From Euglena gracilis (lineage: Eukaryota > Euglenida > Euglenophyceae > Euglenales), in assembly GCA_039621445.1 (NCBI GenBank), contig CP154955.1, forward strand, positions 58,211,804 through 58,275,803: a stretch of 64,000 bases of DNA, in the 5' to 3' direction. A program made the position numbers and the translations under genes. The notes below the pieces were generated by a model. It was not told the DNA's origin. It did not search any database and saw only the letters and a list, made by a program, of their open reading frames with translations. How positions within the stretch are numbered: position 1 is the stretch's first letter; every line of letters starts with the position of its first letter. This document shows positions 35,901-47,500 of this stretch, piece by piece.

Positions 35901-38484
35901 CCCTTTTGCTGCCCAACTGTCCCAGGGCCCCAAAATAACAAAATCCCCTGTGCTGCCGAACCGTTTTGGAAGCGAATCCCTTTTGCTGCCCAACTGTCCC
36001 AGGGCCCCAAAATAACAAAATCCCTTGTGTAGCCGAACCGTTTTGGAAGCGAATCCCTTTTGCTGCCCAACTGTCCCAGGGCCCCAAAAAAACAAAATCC
36101 CTTGTGCTGCCGAACCGTTTTGGAAGCGAATCCCTTTTGCTGCTCAACTGTCCCAGGGCCCCAAAATAACAAAATCCCTTGTGTAGCCGAACCGTTTTGG
36201 AAGCGAATCCCTTTTGCTGCTCAACTGTCCCAGGGCCCCAAAATAACAAAATCCCTTGTGTAGCCGAACCGTTTTGGAAGCGAATCCCTTTTGCTGCTCA
36301 ACTGTCCCAGGGCCCCAAAATAATAAAATCCCCTGTGCTGCCGAACTGTTTTGGAAGCGAATCCCTTTTGCTGCTCAACTGTCCCAGGGCCCCAAAATAA
36401 CAAAATCCCCTGTGCTGCCGAACCGTTTTGGAAGCGAATCCCTTTTGCTGCTCAACTGTCCCAGGGCCCCAAAATAATAAAATCCCTTGTGCTGCCGAAC
36501 TGTTTTGGAAGCGAATCCCTTTTGCTGCCCAACTGTCCCAGGGCCCCAAAATAACAAAATCCCCTGTGCTGCCGAACCGTTGTGGAAGCGAATCCCTTTT
36601 GCTGCTCAACTGTCCCAGGGCCCCAAAATAACAAAATCCCTTGTGTAGCCGAACCGTTTTGGAAGCGAATCCCTTTTGCTGCTCAACTGTCCCAGGGCCC
36701 CAAAATAACAAAATCCCCTGTGTAGCCGAACCGTTTTGGAAGCGAATCCCTTTTGCTGCTCAACTGTCCCAGGGCCCCAAAATAATAAAATCCCTTGTGC
36801 TGCCGAACTGTTTTGGAAGCGAATCCCTTTTGCTGCCCAACTGTCCCAGGGCCCCAAAATAACAAAATCCCTTGTGCTGCCGAACCGTTGTGGAAGCGAA
36901 TTCCTTTTGCTGCCCAACTGTCCCAGGGCCCCAAAATAACAAAATCCCTTGTGTAGCCGAACCGTTTTGGAAGCGAATCCCTTTTGCTGCCCAACTGTCC
37001 CAGGGCCCCAAAATAACAAAATCCCTTGTGCTGCCGAACCGTTTTGGAAGCGAATCCCTTTTGCTGCTCAACTGTCCCAGGGCCCCAAAATAACAAAATC
37101 CCTTGTGCTGCCGAACCGTTTTGGAAGCGAATCCCTTTTGCTGCTCAACTGTCCCAGGGCCCCAAAATAATAAAATCCCTTGTGCTGCTGAACTGTTTTG
37201 GAAGCGAATCCCTTTTGCTGCTCAACTGTCCCAGGGCCCCAAAATAACAAAATCCCCTGTGCTGCCGAACCGTTTTGGAAGCGAGTCCCTTTTGCTGCTC
37301 AACTGTCCCAGGGCCCCAAAATAACAAAATCCCTTGTGCTGCCGAACCGTTTATGAAACAAAAGGGATGTTTTGACAACTTTGAAGGCTTCAGACCTGTT
37401 TTCTTTCAAATTCTAGTCCAAAACAAGTCAAATCAATGTTGGGGGGGGGGGCTTAAAAGGTCGGTGACCCCCCCTTTTGGTACATTAGAGTGGGTAGTCG
37501 GTCGACTAGTTGGGGGGGGGGGGGCTTAAAAGGTCGGTGACCCCCCCTTTTAGTACATTAGAGTGGGTAGTCGGTCGACTAGTCGACCGACTAGTCGACC
37601 GACTACCCAGAACCCCCCCATACCCAGAACCCCCCCCCCTTGTACCGACTAGTCGACCGACTAGTCGGTCGACTAGTCGGTAGGGCAACTGGGTAGTCGA
37701 CCGACTAGTCGGTCGACTACCCAGAACCCCCCCCCCAGTCTAATGTTTGCCCCCCCCCCGTGGGGTCGGCACCTCACTGAAAAAAAGCTTCCTAGCCTGC
37801 AGGCTTTTGCCAAAAGACCCGGGGGGGGGGGGTCCACTGGCGAGCCACTAGAAAAAATGGACTAGCTTTGACCCCCTCCCCTGGGGGGGGGGGGTCCTCC
37901 CCGAATGGAAAACTTTTTCCCTCCAGCGCTGCGCGCCGAGGTGGAAATGAGGTTTTTTGGTACATTTTTGGCTGATTTTGTTCCCAAAAAAAAGCAACAA
38001 TGGCCAAAATGGGGCAGTTTCGCCAGTTTTGGGGTCCAAAAACTTTTTGGCGCTTCGCCGGTCACTGGAAAAGAATGTTCCACCAGCAGCCCTGCTAGCA
38101 CCTCCCCCCAGAGTCCACTTGGATTTCCGCTAGCCAAATTTGGACTAACTGCAGTCCAGCCCCCCCTCGGGGGTACTGTGAACCCTTAAGTAACAGACTG
38201 GTGCCTTGTTCTGTAGGATTCCCATCCCACCACCCAGGGTTTCTGGGGCGGTTGTAGGTCAGGCTATTTGTTTGGCTATTTCGTTTTTAAGGCATGCCGC
38301 GCCGTTTTCAAGTTGAAATTTGCCTGGGGCCCGAAGCCGAGGCCCCCTCATCCCTCATAAATATTGGATAAAAAATTGTATCATGAAAAATTGTATCAAA
38401 AAATTTGAGGACCATTGAAGGGCCTAAAAGGCCACATCACTGTCCACTTCCTGCTGGGTTTACCATCTCTTCTCACCATTGACA

Positions 38485-38548
<64 letters not shown>

Positions 38549-41500
38549 GCACTGTGCATGTATGTAATGTGTGTGGGCATCTATCGTGGTGGCTGTGTGT
38601 CGCTCACCGTCTGCTTGGAATACGGAAAGGGCATCCAGGGATGGTCTGGTCGGCCTGAGCCTCCTGAATGAGCATTGGGGCAGCTGGCCGATACCTGTGG
38701 GGGGGGGGGGGAAGCGGCAATCAGGCATAATTCCTTTTAAAACGCCGTTTCAAAACTTAAATAATAACCTTAAAACCTTTAGAAACTTTCGGCCTGAAAA
38801 TGCCTTCAAATGCCTTTGAAAACCATCGTGACATAATTTTCTCCGGTCGAGCAAAAATGAAGTTGCAAAATCTCAGCAAAAACCAGGAACAAAACTCCAG
38901 GAAAAATCTGGTTTCTGGCACAACCCCCCCAAATATAAAGCCCCCCTGGGGGGGGGGGTTGCCACCCAAATACAAAACCCCCCTTCTGATGTGGAGCCAG
39001 ACAATGGTGTCATTCAGGGAAAAAAATAGGAAAACATTGGGTGGATAACATTTTCCACCCGAAATGCTTTTCCATTTTGGACAAGAATTGTACATTTTTT
39101 TGCGAAAAATAGGAGGTACAGAACGAAAAGTCGGCATAAAATTGGTATTTGGCCACAAGGTCGCTGAAGGTCACAGCGCTGGGTTTTCCCCCCAAATACA
39201 AAGCCCCCCCCCCGGAGGGTTTTGAAATCCCGTCCAAATATGAAGCCGGGGGGAGGGCTTTATATTTGGGGGGGGGGGGGAGTTTACCCAAACCACCCAA
39301 ACAGGTGAAAAATGTTTTTAGACATTTTTGATCCTTCAACTGGGTTCAATGCCCAACCCGCACTTTTCGGAAAACAAAATTCCGAACACTCTTTAACAAC
39401 CTCAAAACAACCCTGAAAACCCACCTTAAACCTTGTAAAAACTTCATGTAACAAAAACGGGGAGCTGCTAGCCCCCCCCCCAATTAAGCAACACCCCCAC
39501 TGCTTTCAAAATATTTTTTTTCATCTCTCCAGTGCTTTGTGCCGTGAATGGAAATCAATACTCCAATACGCCATAAATTAACTCGGTACTTCATTATCAC
39601 CAACGTACCGCAGCAGCTCCTTGATGCAGCTGCGGGTGTACACCAGCTGCTCCAGCACCTCCCCGTCCAGTGGCTTGGACAAGTCCTGGCCCCGGACCCG
39701 GCGCCACACTGAGGCATTTGGGGGGGGGGGGTGACTTGGGAGCTGTCCTCAGCCCCAGCTCAGCCATGGGTATCCCTAAGTGCAGAGAATTTTGGCATTG
39801 GTACGGAGTCGACAGGATCCGCACATTTTGGAACCATTGTTCAGCATCATCGCAGTGGATTCAAATAAAAGTTCTGTTGTTTCGCAGTGTTCCAACGTTT
39901 CGGCATCCCATCTGTGTATTGCACATCTTTTTTGTAAAATTCTTCTGGTTGGCACATCACATTTCCTGCAGCTTGTCTTTTATGTACAATCTCACATCTG
40001 GTCCAACAGATGTTCTGTCGCTGCATTTTTTCTCACAGTTAAACTCGAAACCTCCGTTCTTTCAGGGCGGTCCTCAAGGTCGACACCACTGTTGCAGGTT
40101 CAATGAAAAATCCACAGGATAAATGGCCAAGGTAATTTGCATATTTTGGCCAGAACAGATCAACAACGGGAAAAAATTGTTTCCTCGCATTTCTGGGACC
40201 ATCGCCCATCGGGGGGGGGGGATAATTGATATCGGAGGCCTTCGGAAAAATTGCAGAAAAATTGCGGAAAAATTGCGGAAATTGCGGAAAAATTGCGGAA
40301 AAATTGATATCGGGAATATACACATTTCTGCTTGAGGGGACTTAGAAATTTTTTCAATTGTGAGGTTCAGAACACCGCAACACCCACGTCGATGCAGGCG
40401 AGCACAAATCAACACACTTGAAGTTCTATGCACAGGTAGGACGCACCCAATCCTGTGAACAGTGGTGCACCTGTGAGAAAAATTGGTAAACTGGGGGGGA
40501 AACAAAACACAATAGCACTCCTGTTGATCCATTTGAAGAATGGCCTGAACTCATCTTCCATCTTCGGTGGTGGGAAAAAAATTCTGCAAAAAAAATTCTG
40601 CAAAAAAAATTGCGGAAAAATTGCGGAAAAATTGCGGAAAATTGCAGAAATTGCGGAAAAATTGCGGATATCAATTCCCCCCCCTGCGCCCATCCACCTA
40701 AAACTTCAAAAATTGCGTTTTTCATTAATTTTTGATGTTGACCCCGTTCAAGCCCCAGTCCGGCCCTTTGGCCCAAAGGGCGGGAGGTCCTCTCGAAAAA
40801 TAAAATAAAAAACCTTCCCGCCCCTCAAAGACCGCCCTGGTTCTTTGCTGCTTGCATCTCTTCATAAATAGATTTTCCGCCAGTTACCAAAATTTTGGGC
40901 ACAGAATGTCAACCATTATCAGGATTTCGGGTCCAATATTTTGTCACAACTTGCGCTGTTTTGGTCCTTAAGTTGGGGGGAGGGGGGGGGGAACAGGCAA
41001 AAATCGTCAAAAAAATGCAAAATGATCATCCCAAATGTTCTTTGAAAGTTCCCGAACCATCGGTTATTCTGGCTGTGCGAAACAGTGGCTGGCTGGCTGG
41101 CTGTGGGAAATAGCTGCATCAGTCGTCCACACACAGGTCAGACGTCGAGGGAATCTTGACCGGAGAAAAAAATGGCGCATCTGGAAAAACGGGAAGGTGT
41201 GGGCGATCGGACCTATCCACCACCAGATGGGACCCATGGGGTTTCCCATAGGATTCCCCCCCCCACCCCCAGCCCACCAGGAAGAAATCCTGTTGACAGC
41301 CTGGTGCGCCAAATTTGCCACTTCTGTCTGCATCGACGGCGCGACTCTTGTGATGGGCGGTACGCAAAATCCCCGGCTCAGCGGGACTGCCCTCACGCGG
41401 GTGGGGGGAGCCCCTGCCTGGCTGGTACTGCTCCTCCCGCACCTTCTGGTACACCTCTGGGTGGTCCGCCATGGCGGCGAAGACCCACGTCAGCCCAGCT

Positions 41501-44500
41501 GAGGTGGCGTCCTGCGGGGATTGGGGAGGGGGGTGGGAGGGGGTGCGTCAAGGTGGGGTGGGGCAGGGCTGGATGGGAAGGCCTGGGGTCAACCCTCCTG
41601 CGCAGGGCTGCACGAGAAAGCCCGGTGGGGGTGGACATAGAAGGAAAAACACTGCAGCGCTGAAGGAAATCTCGACCAGAAAAAAAAAACGGCCCTCAGA
41701 ACGAGCTCATGATATGCGAATTTGAAGAACGAGCTCATGATGTGCGAGTTCAAAATGCAATTACAAAACCTGGAACACCCGATATCACCACCGAGCCGGA
41801 AAACAGCGACAGGCTGTTGTTCAATTGTTCAGTTGCTGGAAAATCCAGACGGGTTGCCAGAAAGTGAACAGACAAATGCGGCCATCTGTTTGTATTTCAA
41901 CTTGTTTCTGCTAGATCCTGAACAAATACGTTCACTTCCACAGATTTCTGGTGTGAATTGATGGAAATTTCCATCAATTCACATCAATATTTTCAATTCA
42001 CATCACAATTAATATGTTTTGCAAGTATGCGGCAGAAGTCATTGCTTTAGAAGAAGCGCTCCCTGAAGCAAGACTTCACAGGAAGACACTGCCCCCAAAA
42101 CCCCCCGAGGGGCTTGGAAACCGATTATGAGCATCTGAAATTGTCAACGTGCCATCGCACACCTGCGAAGCGAACAGGAAGTCCATGATGACCTCCCCCA
42201 TACGCTCGTGGGTGGCGAACTCCAGCGGTGGCTCCCCCTTGGCCAGCACGGCCTTGTTGGCGGCCACCACTGCCCGCACCCGCGTGCAGGCCCCTGACCC
42301 ATCGCCATGGAGCGTTCAACCCCGCCGCAATTTTATAATCAAATTTTCAAATGTTTTGATTTTTTTCTAAAAAATACAGTAATTCGAAATTTCTTCAGCA
42401 ACATACGATGTGCAAACCTGCTGGCACAAGCGATGCAAATAATACACAAATTCAAAAGCAGTTTGTTTTTTTAAGATTTTTCAAACAACGCACTTCTGAT
42501 TCCCTGACAAGATGAAGGATGGGAAAATCTAGTCAGAAAAGGTTATCAATCCAAAAATTCACACCTAACGACGCACCGCAAATTACGTTATCATGCGAAA
42601 AATAATTGTAAATAAAGCAAAAGCATGAAATGTGATTGCTGTTCTGTTCAGATCTCTCTAAAGTGTGCACTTTTGTGCTGGAAAGGTCTGTGAAAAACTT
42701 TCAAAAAATAGGGGAAAAACATTTTCATTACACAATGTTGTTCATCATACAACACGGTGAATACTTCAAACAATTGTTGACCTATTTCTGTTTGCGCTTG
42801 CAACCCATGGCAACGCATCTACACCACTTCCATTCCAGCCAAGGCCAATGCATGGTGTTGCTTGGCAAGGGGGGGTCAGCTCAGAGGCTGGAAAATTGGG
42901 GCTGGCTGGAAAAAGGCTGCTGGCTTGTCCCAGGGCTGGAACTAGGCACAAGCTAGGGTCGAGCTGGGTACCAAAAAAAAAACTGAAACTGCAAAGATGC
43001 CCCTCAAAAAGGCGAATTATGGAATAAAAATGAGTTTTTTTTACCCTAAATTTTGGGCTGGCCAACCCTTTCCGGCACATTTTCACCTATTTATACATCT
43101 CCAAAATTCAAAATCCGGGAGAAGGGCTGGAGAAAGGCTCCTTCGCTGGCTGGATTCCCCCCCCCCCCGAGGGGGGGATGGGGTGCCCTTTAACTCAAGC
43201 GACGCCCTGGCCCTGCACAACAACCCATCAAATTAATGGGTTGGTGTCACCAGAAATATTGAAATCCCCACATTGCACTGATCAATTTGACGTGGTTTGT
43301 GGGCGAACGGGGGCGGTGGCGGGCGGGCCTGGGCAGAAGTCCACAAGGCAGGTCGGCTCAACGCCGTTGTCCGCTGCCGCCAGGGCGTCCTTCACCACCT
43401 GCGTCAGCACCTTGACGACGTACTTGCGCCCATTGCGTGCCTTCCACACCTCTGAGGTAGTGGGGGGGGGGGGTTGCCGAAGGTGGCTTGACGGTGCATT
43501 CACGGCGAGTCGCTGAATGGTTTCTACCCCGTTGTTGTGCTTCATCCAAGGATGCATATTGATATTGGGTTGAGGGGGGGGGGGTCTCGATAAATTTGGA
43601 CAGATTGACAGCCCAATGTCCTCGATAAAAGTCGAGAAAACCGATATGATCATTTTGTAACCCGGATCCTCATTTTTGTGATTTGGAGAATCCCAAAATT
43701 GCCCCACAAAACAACAAAAAAGTACGTGACCCCTCCCCAATAAAGCCGATATTTCACGATATTTTCTCGGGACCCGATAAATTTAAGGTTGTCAAGGCCC
43801 ATATGGACCTGTGTAGGGGAGTGGCAGGAGGGAAACAACAAACTCCAAGAGAGAAAAGGCTTGATGGCCCCCAGAAATGCTATCTTTTCAAAGGTTTTGG
43901 TTGAATTTTTCCAGGAAGTTGTTGTTCCAGAAAGGAGACATGTGCCAATAATGTCCATCCACACATGGGGGGGGGGGGGTCAATGACATGTTGAGAAATG
44001 GGTGACAGCAGAGTGGATGTTAATGTGCTTCCGAAGAATTAAAGTGTGTGAGCAAAAACATGGAAATACGCATGCGCACAGGTGTGTGTGGTGTGGTGTG
44101 GGCAGGTGGGTTTGAACGTAAAGGGTGCATCCCCACTGAACCAAACCAGCATTTCTCTTCCCAGAACTCCCAGCACTTCCAAAGCTCATATCGCATACTT
44201 GTGCCGGGAATCCAAAGGGGGACTCCCAAGAAACCTTCGGTCAGGTCCAGGTATGCCTCCGAAAACTTCTCCCGACACCAGGGTTGGGGATGAAACCAAA
44301 ATATGTGCACGAGCTGGGCTGGAGGGGCGGGAATATGGCTGGGGGAATTTTCCTCTTCAGACGAATGAACCTACAAATGGACTGAATTTGCAAGCTCGGT
44401 AATACTGGTGCAAATGGTGGTTGCACAGCACCTTTTTGCTACCCTGCAGCATCCTGCGTCCCAATAACCCCCCCCACCGGGCCCAACCACCAAACCGTGA

Positions 44501-47500
44501 CTTATAGCCCCCCCCCCCCGAGGCAAAAGGCAAAAATGTGCCAAAAATCACACGGTGTGCCGAAAAAAAATGTGTGGAGAATATTCCAACCTATGAGGCC
44601 TTGGCAAAAACCCATAAAAATGCCCAAAATACCTTGTTTTTACCCACCTGGTGTAAAAAGGGGGGTACTTTTAGACGTCTCTTGGTCACACAGTAAACCT
44701 CGACTTATGCCCTCCTTGGGGCCAACCACCAAACGGATCCCATAACTCCCCCTGGGTTATAAGTGGGGGGGCAACCTCGACAGTTTGAGAGCTATGGAAC
44801 ACTGACACTTCACACAAGAACAACCCAACAGACCATGTGTCATGTGGGCTACATAAACCCACAACAAGTTTCCATTGGGATTTTTTTTATCTCGCAGTTG
44901 TCCCCAAACGGAGAATGCAGAGTAAAGAAGCCAAAACTGGTTGCCGTGTGTTTTGATGCCATGACACCTCTTCCATGCGAGTGTCAATTGGGGTCAATAT
45001 CCAGTATTTGAGATTCGTGGCAGAAAACCCCCCGGAGGTTCCACATGAGGATGACGGATTCTTTAAAAGACCGCTCAGGGGGGAATTGACATCGGAGGCC
45101 TTCGGGAAAATTGCAGGAAAACTGCGAAAAAATTGCGGAAATTGCGGTTTTGGGAGTGAATACACTCTGCTGGAGGGAATTAAGAAAATTTTCACAAATT
45201 TGGTAATTTGCAACATAGGTGTAACTTTTGAGCAGTTATTCACTTTTATTTTCATAAAAAGGTCCAAAAACATAGTTTTTGTATTTTTGGGATCATGCTG
45301 ATTCTGGAAATATGGAATCTCTTGGGTGAAAAATCCAAAAAAATCCCAAAAAAAAATTGCCGAAAACTTTGGTATCAGGGAAAATCTGGTCCAGGATGCG
45401 AAGTTTTTCTAAATCGGAATTTTCCCAGAAGAAATTAGGATAAACAGAAATTGCCAAATTTTGTCAAAATTTTTAAATCTTGGCAAATTTGCAACAAAAT
45501 AATAATAAAAAAACACCTCGGTCCCCTGTGAAATGTTCAAGAAATGGCCGGAACTCATTTCGCCTTCCATCTCAGGTTCATGCAGAAAGATTGCGGAAAA
45601 TGAAAAAAATTGCAATAAAAATTGTGGGAAAATTGCGGAAAATTGTGGAAAATTGCGGATATTGCAAAAAAATTGCGGAAATTGCAGAAAAATTGCGGAT
45701 ATTAAATCCCCCCCCCAAGGACCGCTGCATCGCCCCACCACCAGCCCTGCCTGGTCCGCCTCTGAACCCAAATATGGCTCAGCGAATACCAGCTGAGAGG
45801 TCTGGAGGTTGGCCATCCGGACCAAATCCCGGAACTGTGGTGGGGGAGGAGGGCATTCATCGATCCTTTGCGCCTGACCCTGCCCAAAGTGTTCCAGCAA
45901 CATACCAAGTTGTTGTGGTGGCCATTGGAAGGTTCCCAAACACATGCACCGTATGGTGTGGCGACACCTGCTCTGGGGACTAACATTGAAAGTCCTTGCA
46001 CTTCCCTCTGCGGTCCTGGCGGCACCAGACCGCATCCTGACCACGTCTCGATGCCACTTATTTGGGACTTTCAAAACAAAGCGGTTCCTTTGCGCAATTA
46101 CGCAAAGGAACAAGCCAGCTACGTGTTAAGTGCGAGATCGGGCGCCTGAGAAACAACTATTCATTAATATGCAAAACAACTTCCGGCAATTCAGTCATTT
46201 TTTCATTCACGAAATAAAAAAACTGAAAGCAAAACACTAAAACCGTGTTCAGTCCACAATGTACACAGGCTGTGAAAACCGTGTTCAGTCCACGTGTACA
46301 GTGGGGTGTACAGTGTTCTGAACACGTTTTCCGTGAGTGCCACACGTGTTCTGAACACGTTTTCCGTGAGTGTACATGTGTTCTGAACACGTTTTCCGTG
46401 AAGTGTACATGTGATGAACTTTTGGTTGAGGATTTGGGATAAAGGTTGACAGGGCTGCCAAGCATCAAAGCCAGTTGCAGAGGAGCGCTGATGAGGAGGT
46501 GTATGTATGAAAATTGGTGCCCACCTTTTCCGTACGTGCGGCAACGCAAACCTCTTGTTGCTCAGGAGTTGCATGCAACCCCTTTGCATCAATGCACCAG
46601 CGACCTCATCCCAAGAAAAATTGTCCAACGACTCGTGCTGCACCCCATGGACTGCGCAAACCTCTATGTGATCCAAAAAACATTTCAGGGCGGCACGTCG
46701 GTCCCGGCGGTAGTCTTTTGGTGGAACAACATTTGGGGGAGGGGAATTGATCCAAGAAGGGTATCCGCTTCCTCTCAGGGAGACTTCACCTTGTGGAGGG
46801 TGTCCACAAACTCCAGGATTGTGGGGGGGGGCAGGCATGTGGCTCTCAGCAAGGTTGCCCAGAGGAGAGACAAATGAATGAGTGGTTGGTGGAACAGGAT
46901 TGAACACGTTTTCCGTGAGTGTACATGTGTTCTGAACACATTTTCCGTGAGTGTACACGTGTTCTGAACACGTTTTCCGTGAGTGCACATGTGTTCTGAA
47001 CACGTTTTCCGTGAAGTGTACATGTGGACGCCCACATGTTCTCTCGACTGTACCAAAAATCCCAATTTGTACATGTGATCACTAAAATCGCATAATTTCA
47101 CACGAATCACGTGGACTTTGAACACGGTTTTATCAGCCCGTGTACATTGTGGACTACGAAGCACGGTTTTAGATAGTACCGGGACCTGAAGCCGCTTTCA
47201 CACCGTGAAAACCGGGGGCGCCTACGGCGCCCCCGGTTTTCACGGTGTGAAAGCGGGATCAGATCCCAGTACTACATATAGAAAGAATGAAGAGAAAGTT
47301 GAATAACAGCTCAAAATAAAGAAGCTTCTGCTCAACATGAACCAATTCCATTCAACAATAACAATAAGGTTGAACACCTCCGTGGGCTCCTTCAGCTCAG
47401 ACCATTCTGCGAGCCACTTCCGAATGATCTTGTCCTGGGCCGGGGCAACAGATGGGAGTGGAAGGAAGGGGGACAGGGATGGCAAGTGGAACTCCAAACA

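Noticed and set aside
34944-37378. Dozens of ORFs of 60-214 codons on both strands
   Set aside because: They are translations of the 77-bp satellite; the period is not a multiple of three and the unit has few stops, so open frames arise automatically.
34780-37720. ACTAGT, GTCGAC and GGTACC palindromes resembling a cloning polylinker
   Set aside because: They are repeated many times with natural divergence, embedded in inverted element ends, and recur with other spacers at 54 and 60 kb.
45480-46113. Overlapping long ORFs around P450 exon 4
   Set aside because: Outside the 84-bp exon they read TTGCGG repeat arrays and intron sequence; splice sites bound the true coding part.
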